DNA of 64,000 bases from Planctomycetaceae bacterium. GTDB taxonomy: Bacteria; Planctomycetota; Planctomycetia; Pirellulales; Pirellulaceae. This document shows, piece by piece, positions 18,591-27,346 of this stretch; the first letter of the stretch is position 1; each line of letters opens with the position of its first letter. The stretch lies in contig JAAYDI010000128.1 in NCBI GenBank assembly GCA_012729315.1, forward strand, positions 1-64,000, given 5' to 3'. Made by a program: the position numbers and the translations under genes. A model generated the notes under the pieces. It had not been told where the DNA came from. It saw only the letters and a program-made list of their open reading frames with translations, and ran no database searches.

Positions 18591-18620
18591 AAGATAGAGG
18601 ATTTCCATAAGCACGGTCAA
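18591..18620 (-). promoter_or_regulatory. Candidate promoter of acpP-fabF
   Basis: On the minus strand TTGACC (-35, 18615-18620), an 18-nt spacer and TATCTT (-10, 18591-18596). It lies between fabG and acpP, so acpP-fabF can be transcribed apart from the upstream fab genes, which fits the high demand for ACP. Confidence 0.55.
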
Positions 18621-18703
18621 GACGCGGTCCGCCTTGCCGGTCTCTTTTTTGCCCAGACTATTCTTTTCCCAGGCTATACTCTACCGCCCCTCCGGTGGTT
18701 GAC

Positions 18704-19483
18704 TCAACCCGTCATCCCCCCGTCAACGGTAAGTACGCATCCCGTAATATACGCGGCGGCCGGGCTGGCCAGGAACAGCACGGCCGCGGCCACTTCGGCC
18801 GGTTTTCCGAGGCGTCGTGCCGGAATTTGTTTCCGGGCTTCTTCGAGCAGCACGGGGCCGAGCGTCTCGGTCATGTCGCTTTCAATATATCCGGGGGCCA
18901 CGGCATTGACGGTCACCCGGCGTTTGGCCAGTTCGCGGCTGAGGCTGCGAGTCAGGCCGAACAGGCCGGCCTTGGACGCCGAGTAGTTCGTCTGGCCGGC
19001 GTTGCCGATCAGTCCGGCCACGCTGCTGACGTTGATGATCCGCCCGTATTTGGCGCGCATCATGACCCGTGACGCGCCCCGCGCGAACAGGAAAGCACCC
19101 CGCAGGTTGGTGTCCAGCACCTCGTCCCAGTCGGTGTCATGCATCCCGGCCAGCAGAGCATCGCGCGTGATCCCGGCATTATTGACCAGGATGTCGAGCC
19201 GGTCCCATTTCGCGACGAGAGCATCGACCAGGCGGTCGACCTGGCTCCCGTCTTTCACGTCGCAGCTGAAGGCCTCGGCCTGCCCTCCCGCTGCGGCGGC
19301 CGCCGCGACCGTCTCGGCCAGTTTCTCCGCGTTGCGCGCCACGCACGCGACGACGGCCCCGTTCGCCGCCAGTTCCACGGCGATCGCACGCCCCAGGCCG
19401 CGTGACGCGCCGGTCACGAGCGCCACCTGTCCGCTCAGCTCCACCTGCAACCGGGCCTCTGGTATTTCCCTCATTTCGTCCAT
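18704..19483 (-). CDS. fabG: 3-oxoacyl-ACP reductase
   Basis: 259 residues. Short-chain dehydrogenase that reduces 3-oxoacyl-ACP with NADPH. Cofactor motif TGASRGLG, the NNAG motif (VNNAGITRDALL) and the catalytic Ser-Tyr-Lys set (NVSSVAG and NYSASKAG) are all present. The ATG at 19483 leaves about 15 extra residues before the Rossmann core; an ATG at 19474 is the alternative. It lies 71 bp downstream of fabD in the fatty-acid block. Confidence 0.95.
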   Translation of the reverse strand: MDEMREIPEARLQVELSGQVALVTGASRGLGRAIAVELAANGAVVACVARNAEKLAETVAAAAAAGGQAEAFSCDVKDGSQVDRLVDALVAKWDRLDILVNNAGITRDALLAGMHDTDWDEVLDTNLRGAFLFARGASRVMMRAKYGRIINVSSVAGLIGNAGQTNYSASKAGLFGLTRSLSRELAKRRVTVNAVAPGYIESDMTETLGPVLLEEARKQIPARRLGKPAEVAAAVLFLASPAAAYITGCVLTVDGGMTG

Positions 19484-19554
19484 TGCCTGTACCGGGGGTC
19501 CTGGTCGCAGCGCATGGCGCCGGACCGGGGTGATCGACCAGCATGCTGCCGCGT

Positions 19555-20469
19555 TCAGGTCGCCACGTTGTCACACAAGGCCTTGCGATCGATCCGTTTG
19601 AGCAGGCCACGCAGGACGCGGCCGGGACCGATCTCGTAAAAATGATTTACCTGTTCGGCCGCGAGCAGATAGCGGATGGAGTCTTCCCAACGCACAGGGG
19701 AGATGACCTGCCGGATGAGCAGTTGGCGAATCTCGTCCGGGTCGTCGTGTGCCTGAGCGTCCACGTTCGAAACCACGGGGATGCGTGGGGGCCGCATCGG
19801 CACCGTTTCCAGTGCTGCGGCCAGCTTGTCCACGGCGGAAGCCATCAGCCCGGTATGGAACGCACCGGCGACAGCCAGAGGCACCGCCTTCATGGCGCCC
19901 GCGGACTCGGCCTGATCGGCCGCCCGTTCGCAGGCCGCCGCGTCGCCGGAAATGACCACGTTTCCCGGGCACAGATGATTGGCGATCTGCAGCGTTTCCC
20001 CCTCGCCCCGGACCTGCTCGCACAGTTGCTCGACCGCCGCCAGTTCCAACCCGAGGATGCTCACCATCCCGCTGGGCGTGGCATCGGACGCCGCCTGCAT
20101 AGCCGCACCGCGAATCTGCACGACCGTCAGGGCTGCCTCGAAGTCGAGCACGCCCGCGAAGACCAGCGCCGTGTATTCTCCCAGACTCAGGCCAGCCGCA
20201 GCAACACAGGCGGCCACCACGCCCGGCGACTCATGCTTGAGTGACTCCAGCGCGGCCAGGCTCGTGACAAACAGCGCCGGCTGGCTCACGACGGTCGAGT
20301 CGAGTTCCTCTTCCGGACCCTCGAAACAGACGCGGGACAAGTCGAATCCCAGCAAGGCGTTGGCCCGGTCATACAATTCACGGGCCACCGGCAGCGTGTT
20401 ATACAACTGCTGCCCCATACCGACCGACTGGGCGCCCTGACCCGGAAACAGAAACGCAAACTTCTTCAC
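19555..20469 (-). CDS. fabD: Malonyl-CoA:ACP transacylase
   Basis: 304 residues. Moves malonyl groups from CoA to ACP. It opens with KKFAFLFPGQGAQSVGMG, has the nucleophile Ser in GLSLGEYTAL and a His in AGAFHTGLM. The GTG at 20469 is chosen because homologs begin just there and GAAGG lies upstream; the open frame continues upstream without homology. It follows rpmF by 34 bp. Confidence 0.96.
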   Translation of the reverse strand: MKKFAFLFPGQGAQSVGMGQQLYNTLPVARELYDRANALLGFDLSRVCFEGPEEELDSTVVSQPALFVTSLAALESLKHESPGVVAACVAAAGLSLGEYTALVFAGVLDFEAALTVVQIRGAAMQAASDATPSGMVSILGLELAAVEQLCEQVRGEGETLQIANHLCPGNVVISGDAAACERAADQAESAGAMKAVPLAVAGAFHTGLMASAVDKLAAALETVPMRPPRIPVVSNVDAQAHDDPDEIRQLLIRQVISPVRWEDSIRYLLAAEQVNHFYEIGPGRVLRGLLKRIDRKALCDNVAT

Positions 20470-20503
20470 GCGTAAGAGCCTTCCAGGTATGCGCCGCGAC
20501 GAC

Positions 20504-20686
20504 TTACGACTCCAACACCTCCACGACCTGACGACCCATGTAGTATCCGCATTTCGGACACACCATGTGGGTCGGTACCCCCGCACTGCATTTCGGGCAG
20601 AACGTCAGTTGACGCGGCTTTTTGGCGTGATGCGAACGACGCGCACCGGTCCGCGCGTTGGAATGTTTGCGTTTCGGAACGGCCAT
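20504..20686 (-). CDS. rpmF: 50S ribosomal protein L32
   Basis: 60 residues, normal for L32. It begins MAVPKRKHSNARTGARRSHH and carries two zinc-type CPKC pairs (FCPKCSAG and VCPKCGYY). rpmF next to fatty-acid genes is a common bacterial arrangement, but plsX and fabH, often found between rpmF and fabD, are missing. A good promoter lies about 80 bp upstream. Confidence 0.97.
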   Translation of the reverse strand: MAVPKRKHSNARTGARRSHHAKKPRQLTFCPKCSAGVPTHMVCPKCGYYMGRQVVEVLES

Positions 20687-20767
20687 CTCACTACCTCGGC
20701 ACAGGACGCGACGCCTGACGCCAAACTGTTGCGTGCCAAACGATTTCGTATCAACGACAAGCCGCTC

Positions 20768-20796
20768 ATGGTAGAAGGCGCCTGCGGGGCTGTCAA
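20768..20796 (-). promoter_or_regulatory. Promoter of the rpmF-fabD-fabG operon
   Basis: On the minus strand a perfect TTGACA (-35, 20791-20796), a 17-nt spacer and TACCAT (-10, 20768-20773). It lies between the ruvB stop and the rpmF start, separating the two operons. Confidence 0.65.
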
Positions 20797-20809
20797 GCGG
20801 AGCCCGCGG

Positions 20810-21817
20810 CTAGAAGAGCCGCTTTTCGGGGGCGGCAAACTGCAGGTGCTGGTAGGCCTTCGACGTGGCCGTCCGGCCTCGCGGCGTGCGCACGACGAAC
20901 TCGGTCCGCAGCAGGAAGGGCTCGACTTCATCCTCCAGCGTGTCGGCCGACGTGTTCATCGTGTGGGCGATCGCCTCCACGCCGGCCGGCCCCCCGTCAA
21001 ACACCCGGATCAGCGTTTCCAGGTAGCGGCGGTCCTGCGAATCGAGCCCCGCCGTGTCAATGCCCGCCATCTCCAACGCCTCGTGGGCGATGCGGAGCGT
21101 CACGTGCCCGTCCGAACGGCTCGTAGCGTAGTCGCGTACCCACCGCAGCCGGTTATTGGCCACCCGGGGGGTCGAGCGGCTGCGCGTCGCGATCTCCTGC
21201 GCTGCGTCTGTGTCGATCGGAACCGACAGCTTGCGGGCGTTGCGCATGACGAGCGCGGTCAGCTCGTCCACCGTGTAAAATCCCAGGTGCTCCCGGAGCT
21301 GGAACCGGTCGCGGAGCGGACCCGACAGCATGCCGGCACGCGTGGTTGCGCCGATCATCGTGAACGGTTTGAGCCACAGATTGTGGGTGCGGGCATTGAC
21401 CCCTTCGCCGAGCACAATGTCGATCCGGAAATCCTCCATCGCCGTGTACAGATATTCCTCGACCGCGCGCGGCAACCGGTGGATCTCGTCGATGAACAGG
21501 ACCGACCGTTCCTCCGCATTGGTCAGATAAGGCACCAGATCTTTGGGCGCTTTCAGCACGGCGCCGCTGGCCAGCTGCACCGAGACCCCCAACTCGTTGG
21601 GAATGCAGGTGGCGAAGGTGGTCTTCCCCAGTCCTGGGGGGCCATCGAACAGGACGTGCCCCAGTGCCTCGCCCCGCTTGAGCGCCGCATCCATGGCGAT
21701 CCGCAGCCGTGCACACACGTCCTGCTGGCCAATCATGTCGTGCATCCGCTGCGGACGCAGATTCTGATCGAAGTCATCGTCCGAGAGTGCAGCGCCGACG
21801 ATTTTCTCGCGCACCAT
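20810..21817 (-). CDS. ruvB: Holliday junction ATP-dependent DNA helicase RuvB
   Basis: 335 residues. AAA+ motor that drives branch migration with RuvA. Walker A GPPGLGKTTFA, Walker B VLFIDEIHRLP, sensor GATTRAGMLSGPLRDRF (arginine finger region) and a C-terminal winged-helix with QRTPRGR-type sequence (VVRTPRGRTAT) are present. It lies downstream of ruvA on the same strand with a 132-bp gap that contains a hairpin. Confidence 0.98.
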   Translation of the reverse strand: MVREKIVGAALSDDDFDQNLRPQRMHDMIGQQDVCARLRIAMDAALKRGEALGHVLFDGPPGLGKTTFATCIPNELGVSVQLASGAVLKAPKDLVPYLTNAEERSVLFIDEIHRLPRAVEEYLYTAMEDFRIDIVLGEGVNARTHNLWLKPFTMIGATTRAGMLSGPLRDRFQLREHLGFYTVDELTALVMRNARKLSVPIDTDAAQEIATRSRSTPRVANNRLRWVRDYATSRSDGHVTLRIAHEALEMAGIDTAGLDSQDRRYLETLIRVFDGGPAGVEAIAHTMNTSADTLEDEVEPFLLRTEFVVRTPRGRTATSKAYQHLQFAAPEKRLF

Positions 21818-21908
21818 GAACCGGGCTCGCCACTGAACACCTGTTGACTACCAGCAGCAGGTGAGTGTAACAAATCCGGACGGCGGCAGGAAGGTTAGGC
21901 CGGCGTTC

Positions 21909-21932
21909 GGCAGGCCGGCAGGCTGGCCTGCC
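21909..21932 (-). repeat. Perfect 8-bp stem-loop between ruvA and ruvB
   Basis: GGCAGGCC (21909-21916) pairs with GGCCTGCC (21925-21932) around an 8-nt loop. It has no T-run on either side. It could act as a partial terminator, RNA-processing site or transcript stabiliser within the ruv operon. Confidence 0.5.
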
Positions 21933-21949
21933 ACCCGGCAGGCATCCGA

Positions 21950-22579
21950 CTACCTCGCCCCGCCGCTGTGTTCGTACACGGCATGCAGCAGTTCATCCAC
22001 GCTCTTGAACCGTTTTTCGGTGGCCAGGGTTTCATCGAGGATACGGCGGGCTTCAGGCTCGCTGTGTCCGAGCTGGGTGAGCAGCAGGAAGGTATCCTGC
22101 ACGACGTCGTGTTCGACCAGGTCGGAACGGACTTCGTCGCGGGCGGCGATGAGGGCGAACTTGCACATCTTGCGGCGGAGTTTAGCGATGATGCGTTCAG
22201 CGATGGCCGGGCCAATGCCGGGTAGCGTCGCGAGTCCCTTGGCGTCCTGGTCGGCGATCAGAGCGGCCACTTCACGCACCGGGCGCACCATGGCGCGCAG
22301 CGCTTTGCGGACGCCCACTCCGTCGACGCTGCAGAACATCTCGAAGAACTCCCGTTCGATTTCTGTCAGGAAGCCGACCAGACGCGGTGTCATCCGGCCG
22401 TGAGCCGGGTTCCCTTCCAAGTAGTGCACCGTGTGGAGGCTCACTTCGTTCTGCAGTTGATGTTGCAGCTGCCGGCGCACGAACTCCGGGATGAGCACCT
22501 GGTAGTCGAACGCGCCGGCGACGATGGTGGCCGCGTCGTCCTGGACGCGGGTCAGAAGCCCTTGAATGCGTGTGATCAC
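21950..22579 (-). CDS. ruvA: Holliday junction branch migration protein RuvA
   Basis: 209 residues. Binds Holliday junctions and loads RuvB. N-terminal OB-fold (1-65), then helix-hairpin-helix motifs (FCSVDGVGVRKALRA and LATLPGIGPAIAERII), and a C-terminal RuvB-binding domain (about 160-205). The GTG start overlaps the ruvC stop (GTGA), so translation is coupled. Confidence 0.96.
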   Translation of the reverse strand: MITRIQGLLTRVQDDAATIVAGAFDYQVLIPEFVRRQLQHQLQNEVSLHTVHYLEGNPAHGRMTPRLVGFLTEIEREFFEMFCSVDGVGVRKALRAMVRPVREVAALIADQDAKGLATLPGIGPAIAERIIAKLRRKMCKFALIAARDEVRSDLVEHDVVQDTFLLLTQLGHSEPEARRILDETLATEKRFKSVDELLHAVYEHSGGAR

Positions 22580-23103
22580 GAGAGCAGGACACTCCGTTTG
22601 GCGAGGTAGTGGTGGCAGAGGGCGATGGCCAGCGCGTCAGCCACGTCGGGTGGTTCCGGCGAGGCGGACAGCGACAGTTCGCGGCAGATGGCCTGCTGCA
22701 TCTGCTGTTTGGTGGCCCGCCCGCTGCCGGTCAACAGGCGTTTGACCTGGGTGGCGGCGTAGTGGTACACGGGGATCCGGGCCTCGGCGGCCGCCAGGCA
22801 GATTACGCCCCGCGCATGCCCCATCAGAATGGCTGTTCGTGGCCGCTCATAATGGCTGTACAGTTCCTCCACCGCCATGGCCTGGGGTGTGAACGCGAGG
22901 AGCACCTCGCGCATCCCCTGGTAGATCTCGTTCAGGCGTGTTTCGAGCGTGGCGGCCGAGCGGCTGCGCACGACACCCGCTTCACACAGCGCCGGTCCTG
23001 CCGGACCTTGCTCCAACACGCCGTAGCCGGTGATGTTGAGTCCCGGGTCGACGCCGAGCACGCGTGGCAGATGGTTCGTCGGTAACGATGCTTCGTCAGG
23101 CAT
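22576..23103 (-). CDS. ruvC: Crossover junction endodeoxyribonuclease RuvC
   Basis: 175 residues. Cuts Holliday junctions. The four acidic residues are in place: Asp in LGVDPGLNITGYG, Glu in VEELYSHYE, and the two C-terminal Asp in PPDVADALAIA. GAGGAAAC precedes the ATG. First of the ruvC-ruvA-ruvB block; it lies 28 bp after cysS on the same strand, so cysS may share its transcript. Confidence 0.97.
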   Translation of the reverse strand: MPDEASLPTNHLPRVLGVDPGLNITGYGVLEQGPAGPALCEAGVVRSRSAATLETRLNEIYQGMREVLLAFTPQAMAVEELYSHYERPRTAILMGHARGVICLAAAEARIPVYHYAATQVKRLLTGSGRATKQQMQQAICRELSLSASPEPPDVADALAIALCHHYLAKRSVLLS

Positions 23104-23131
23104 GATGTTTCCTCAGGCATGGTGTCCGAGG

Positions 23132-24709
23132 TTACAGCTGCCGCCAGATGGTGCCGCCCTTGCGGTCCTCCAGGGTAATCCCCAGGTCGCCCAGCGCGTC
23201 GCGGATGCGGTCGGCGGTGGCGAAGTCCTTGCGCTGGCGGGCCGCGGCGCGCAGCTCGATCAGCAGTTCCATCAGCCGGGCGACCAGCGGACGCTCGGCA
23301 TCCGCCGTGGCGGGGGCTGCCGGCCGGGGGTGGAGGAAGAGTCCCAGCAGCGCTGCCAGCTCGCGCAGCGCACGGGCGCCGGTCCCCAGCGCCGCGACAT
23401 GCGTCGGGTCGGGCTGCGCTGCATCTTCCAACTGGTGCTTGTCGACATGCTTGTTGAGCAGCCGGACCAGCTCGAAGAGATCGCCGATGGCGGCTCCGCT
23501 GTTGAAGTCGTCATCCATCTTCTCGAGGAACCCGGTGCGGTAGCGCTGGACCTCCAGCAGCAACGGGTCGGTCCCCGGGGCGAGTTCTCCTGCGGTGCGG
23601 GTGCGGGGGATCGGCAGGTCGTAGAAGCTTTGGCCGGTAACCCGCTGGTACCGTTCGAAGAACCGGTAGAATGTTTCCAGCGCCGCGCTGGATTCGGTCA
23701 GCGCCTCGTCACTGAACACCACGGTGCTGCGATAGTGCGTGCGGAGCAGGAAGAACCGGATCTGTTCGCCGCCAAACCGCTCGATCATCGCGGCCAGGCC
23801 GCCGGCGCCGGCCGAGCGGCTTTCCTTTTCGGCGGTGGCCTGCTGGATCTGTTCGAGCGTCAGCGACTCACCGTCGGCAGTCTTCTTCTCCCGCTCCGCC
23901 CGGCCCCCCACTTTGCCCGCCGCGGCGCGTTTGAGCAGTCCGTTGTGGAGCCAGTAGCGGGCCATCGGCCGACCGTGGCAGCACTCGCTCTGGGCGATCT
24001 CGTTCTCGTGATGCGGGAACACCAGATCCAGGCCGCCGCCGTGGATATCAAACGTCTCCCCCAGGATGTGGTGGCTCATCGCCGAACACTCGATGTGCCA
24101 GCCCGGTCGACCGGGCCCCCAGGGGCTGTCCCAGGACGGTTCGCCCGGCTTGGCGCTCTTCCACAGGGCGAAGTCGGCCGACGAATGTTTTTTGGAGGCC
24201 GCCTCACCCCCTTCGCCCTGCAGTGCGTCGACGGTGCGGTTGGTCAGTTTGCCGTATTCCGGGGCCTTGCTCACGTCGAAGAAGACATCCCCCTCGACGG
24301 CGTACGCATAGCCCCGGTCGACCAGCGCCTGGGTGAAGCGGATGATCTCCCCCATCGACTCCGTGGCCCTGGGCATCTGATCGATCTGATCGACTCCCAG
24401 CCCTTTCAGGTTCGTCAGGTAGTCCTGCGTGTTCTCCCGCGCGATCTCCTCCATCGAGACGTTCCGCTCCCGCGCTCTCTTGATCAGCTTGTCGTCCACG
24501 TCGGTGATGTTGACGACCCAGGTGACGTCGTATCCGGCGTGTACCAGGAACCGCTTGATGGTGTCGAAGATCACCGGGCCGACCATGTGCCCGATGTGGG
24601 CGCGATCGTAGACGGTCGGGCCGCAGAGGTAGATGCCCACTTTGCCCGGATGCACCGGCTCGAAGACTTCCTTCGTGCGCGACAGCGTGTTGTAAACGCG
24701 AAGAGTCAT
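23132..24709 (-). CDS. cysS: Cysteinyl-tRNA synthetase with degenerate KMSKS
   Basis: 525 residues, longer than the roughly 460 of E. coli. Charges tRNA-Cys. HIGH is present (H38-H41 in RAHIGHM), as are the zinc ligands C29, C208, H233 and E237. After HNGLL (255-259) an insert of nearly 30 residues (about 260-290, many Lys/Arg/Glu) precedes the KMSKS site, which reads KESRS (295-299). The remaining domains are normal (GGEQIRFFLLRTHYRS, C-terminal DALXDLGI-type end). The gene looks intact and single-copy here. The motif drift is probably a lineage trait rather than decay. Confidence 0.95.
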   Translation of the reverse strand: MTLRVYNTLSRTKEVFEPVHPGKVGIYLCGPTVYDRAHIGHMVGPVIFDTIKRFLVHAGYDVTWVVNITDVDDKLIKRARERNVSMEEIARENTQDYLTNLKGLGVDQIDQMPRATESMGEIIRFTQALVDRGYAYAVEGDVFFDVSKAPEYGKLTNRTVDALQGEGGEAASKKHSSADFALWKSAKPGEPSWDSPWGPGRPGWHIECSAMSHHILGETFDIHGGGLDLVFPHHENEIAQSECCHGRPMARYWLHNGLLKRAAAGKVGGRAEREKKTADGESLTLEQIQQATAEKESRSAGAGGLAAMIERFGGEQIRFFLLRTHYRSTVVFSDEALTESSAALETFYRFFERYQRVTGQSFYDLPIPRTRTAGELAPGTDPLLLEVQRYRTGFLEKMDDDFNSGAAIGDLFELVRLLNKHVDKHQLEDAAQPDPTHVAALGTGARALRELAALLGLFLHPRPAAPATADAERPLVARLMELLIELRAAARQRKDFATADRIRDALGDLGITLEDRKGGTIWRQL

Positions 24710-24750
24710 GGCTGGATTACCACCGTGTTGTGCAACGAGTCAATGTCTTG

Positions 24751-24809
24751 GTTTTTGGTTGCGAGGGGGTGTTGGTTATGGAGTGTTGGTTGCGAGGTGT
24801 TGGTTGTGG
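24751..24809. repeat. Short degenerate repeats between cysS and ispF
   Basis: The core GTGTTGGTT occurs three times with small variations, interleaved with GGTTGCGAGG, in the 105-bp gap. It is low-complexity sequence; no function is evident. Confidence 0.5.
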
Positions 24810-24814
24810 GGCCC

Positions 24815-25354
24815 TCAGCGCCCGGTTGCTTTGCGGCTGAGCAGCACGATGCACTCCGCGGCAATCGCCTCCTCGCGCCCGACAGGTCCCATGCCTTCCC
24901 CGGTTTTTGCCTGCAGTCCGACCTGTTCCGGCAGCAGGTGCAGGATCTCAGCCAGCCGCTGGCGGATGCGTTGCTTGTAGGTGCCGAGTCGCGGGCGCTG
25001 GGCAAACACGACACAGTCGAGATTCTCGATACAGTACCCGGCCTGCTGTACCCGCTGGTAGGCCAGCGTCAGCATGTCGGCGGAGTTCCGGCCGCGGTTC
25101 TCGGCCGCCGTATCGGGGAACATGTCGCCGATATCTCCGGCGGCGATGGCCCCGAGCAATGCGTCAGTGACGGCATGCAGCAGGACGTCCGCGTCGCTGT
25201 GCCCGTGCAGGTGTGCTTCGTGCGGGATCTCCACGCCGCCCAGACGCAGGGGCCCTCCGGGAATCAGCCGATGCGTGTCGTGCCCGATGCCAATCCGATT
25301 GGTATTGGTGATCGTAGTTGCTTCCTTCCCCAGCGTATCGGCGGCCGCGTGCAC
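24815..25354 (-). CDS. ispF: 2-C-methyl-D-erythritol 2,4-cyclodiphosphate synthase
   Basis: 179 residues. Makes the cyclic diphosphate intermediate of the MEP isoprenoid pathway. Metal-binding GHDTHR and the [20 protein letters not shown] block are intact, as are GDIGDMFPD and [10 protein letters not shown]. About 20 residues precede the usual N-terminus; the start is a GTG. It is divergent from the ABC-transporter/prenyltransferase block, which would use isoprenoid precursors. Confidence 0.97.
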   Translation of the reverse strand: MHAAADTLGKEATTITNTNRIGIGHDTHRLIPGGPLRLGGVEIPHEAHLHGHSDADVLLHAVTDALLGAIAAGDIGDMFPDTAAENRGRNSADMLTLAYQRVQQAGYCIENLDCVVFAQRPRLGTYKQRIRQRLAEILHLLPEQVGLQAKTGEGMGPVGREEAIAAECIVLLSRKATGR

Positions 25355-25469
25355 TGTTTCCGCCGTGACCCGGCACCAGCCGCCGACAAATCGGCCCGAT
25401 TATAGCGGAAGGTCGGAGGAGCGACAACGCGACCGGCCGCCGCGTCTGTCCGCTGTGGCCCGGGCTCTT

Positions 25470-25475
25470 TATAAT
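25470..25475 (+). promoter_or_regulatory. -10 box immediately upstream of the ABC ATPase gene
   Basis: A perfect TATAAT ends 9 nt before the ATG at 25485. There is no clear -35 and no Shine-Dalgarno between them, so transcription would start at or next to the ATG (leaderless mRNA). Confidence 0.5.
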
Positions 25476-25484
25476 CCAACCATC

Positions 25485-26504
25485 ATGGCCACGATCGAAA
25501 TCGAGAAGCTGTCCAAGTCGTACTGGGTCTACCAGAAACAGGAGGGACTGCGGGCTTCCCTGCGGGGGTTGTTTCGCCGGGAGTACCGGGAGGTGCGCGC
25601 GGTGCGGGAGGTGGATCTGACGGTGGAGCAGGGGGAGTTCGTGGCCTTTCTGGGGCCCAACGGCGCCGGGAAGACGACCACGCTCAAGCTGCTTTCCGGC
25701 GTCATCAGTCCGTCGTCCGGGACGGCACGCGTCATGGGGCACGTCCCCTGGCAGCGCGAAAACGCCTATCGCCGCCGCTTCGCGCTGGTGATGGGGCAGA
25801 AGAACCAGCTGTGGTGGGACCTGCCGGCCCAGGAGTCGTTCCGGCTGCACCAGCAGATCTACCGGGTGGACGGCCAGCGGTTCCAGCAGACGCTCGATGA
25901 ATTGACCCGGTTGCTGGGGGTCACGAATCTGCTGCACCAGCCGGTGCGCGAACTGTCGCTCGGCGAACGCATGAAAATGGAACTCATTGCCGCGCTGCTG
26001 CATTCGCCCGATGTGCTGTTCCTCGACGAACCGACCATCGGCCTGGACGTCGTGGCGCAGCACGCGATTCAGCAGTTCCTGAAGTACTATCAGCAGAAGC
26101 GGCGGATCACCATACTGCTGACCAGCCACTACATGAAGGACGTCAGCGCGCTGTGCAAACGCGTCGTGATCATCGCGGACGGGCGGCTGCACTACGACGG
26201 TTCGCTCAGCGGCATTGTGGACCGGTTCAGCGGCCACAAGGTGGTGACGCTGCACCTGGCCGAGGGGCAGGCGTTCGAGCAATTGGCACGCTTCGGCACG
26301 CTGCTGGAAATCGAGCCGCCGAAGGCGAAGCTGCGTGTGGCCCGCCGGCAGGTGCCGTCGGTGATGGCGGCGCTGCTGAGCGCCTATACGGTCGATGACG
26401 TCGCGGTGGAAGATCCGCCGCTGGAGGACGTCATCGCCGAGGTGTTCTCGCGCGTCGACGATGTGGCCGTGGATCACGACGTTCGGCAGGCGGTGTTCCC
26501 GTGA
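25485..26504 (+). CDS. ABC exporter ATP-binding protein
   Basis: 339 residues. ATPase of an ABC-2-type exporter. Walker [13 protein letters not shown], signature LSLGERMKM, Walker [13 protein letters not shown] and the switch His in [10 protein letters not shown] are present. A C-terminal extension (about 245-339) is typical of drug/polysaccharide-type ATPases. The ATG follows a TATAAT box by 9 nt with no ribosome binding site. The stop overlaps the start of the first permease gene. Substrate unknown; the following genes suggest a prenyl- or lipid-linked compound. Confidence 0.93.
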   Translation: MATIEIEKLSKSYWVYQKQEGLRASLRGLFRREYREVRAVREVDLTVEQGEFVAFLGPNGAGKTTTLKLLSGVISPSSGTARVMGHVPWQRENAYRRRFALVMGQKNQLWWDLPAQESFRLHQQIYRVDGQRFQQTLDELTRLLGVTNLLHQPVRELSLGERMKMELIAALLHSPDVLFLDEPTIGLDVVAQHAIQQFLKYYQQKRRITILLTSHYMKDVSALCKRVVIIADGRLHYDGSLSGIVDRFSGHKVVTLHLAEGQAFEQLARFGTLLEIEPPKAKLRVARRQVPSVMAALLSAYTVDDVAVEDPPLEDVIAEVFSRVDDVAVDHDVRQAVFP

Positions 26505-27343
26505 ATGCTGCTCTCGCCCGTGCTGCCGGCTGGTGGACGATCCTCTGCATCGCGCTCGAGGAGCGGCTGGTGTACCGAGGGGACTTCGCACTGGGGACGC
26601 TCATGCGGTTCCTGCCGATCGTCACCCAGATCTTCCTGTGGTGGGCCATCTTCGACACCATTGGCCATGGCACGCGCGACAGCGCGAACATCGTCGGCTA
26701 CTCGTTCTCCAATATGGTGGCCTACTATCTGCTGACGATGGTCAGCCGAGCGTTCTCGAGCATGCCCGGCCTGGCCTCCGGCATCGCGCTGCAGATCCGC
26801 AGCGGGGAGATCAAGAAGTACCTGATCCAGCCGATCGGCATGCTGGAGTTCCTGCTGCTGAGCCGGCTGGCGCACAAACTGGCGTATTACTCGGTGGCCG
26901 TCCTCCCGTTCCTGCTGGTCTTCTCCATCTGCCGGGGGTATTTCGTCGACGGGTGGCCGGCATGGGACCTGCTGGCCGGCTACGTGGCGGCGCTCCTGAT
27001 GAGCTTCCTGCTGGGCTTCTTCCTGGAGGCTTCGATCGGCCTGATCGGGTTCTGGTTCCTGGAGGTCAGTTCGCTGCTGTTCATCTACATGCTGTTCAAC
27101 TTCTTCCTCTCGGGGCACATGTTCCCGCTGGACATGCTGCCGGCGCCGTGGGACCGGCTCGTGAGCATGCTGCCGCTGAAGTATCTGGCGTACTATCCGG
27201 CGGCGATCTTCCTGGGCAAGGTGCCGCGCGAGGAGCTGATCGGCGAGCTGTGGATCGAAGCGGGGTGGGTGGTGTTCTTCATCGTGACCGCGCGGGTCGC
27301 GTACCGGCTGGGGGTACGCCGCTACAGCGGGTATGGAGGGTGA
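26501..27343 (+). CDS. ABC-2 family permease, first subunit
   Basis: 280 residues with about six membrane helices. The opening ([19 protein letters not shown]) and the [12 protein letters not shown] motif fit the ABC-2 permease family often found as a pair of different subunits (PF06182-like). The GTG start overlaps the ATPase stop (GTGA), so the two are coupled. The second permease follows after 3 bp; the two probably form a heterodimeric channel. Confidence 0.88.
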   Translation: MNAALARAAGWWTILCIALEERLVYRGDFALGTLMRFLPIVTQIFLWWAIFDTIGHGTRDSANIVGYSFSNMVAYYLLTMVSRAFSSMPGLASGIALQIRSGEIKKYLIQPIGMLEFLLLSRLAHKLAYYSVAVLPFLLVFSICRGYFVDGWPAWDLLAGYVAALLMSFLLGFFLEASIGLIGFWFLEVSSLLFIYMLFNFFLSGHMFPLDMLPAPWDRLVSMLPLKYLAYYPAAIFLGKVPREELIGELWIEAGWVVFFIVTARVAYRLGVRRYSGYGG

Positions 27344-27346
27344 GCC

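Noticed and set aside
16903-18597. 564-codon plus-strand frame opposite fabF and acpP
   Set aside because: It runs through two unmistakable minus-strand genes and their spacer.
18640-18660. Intrinsic terminator with a T-run on the plus strand between fabG and acpP
   Set aside because: No plus-strand gene ends there and no stable stem precedes the T-run.
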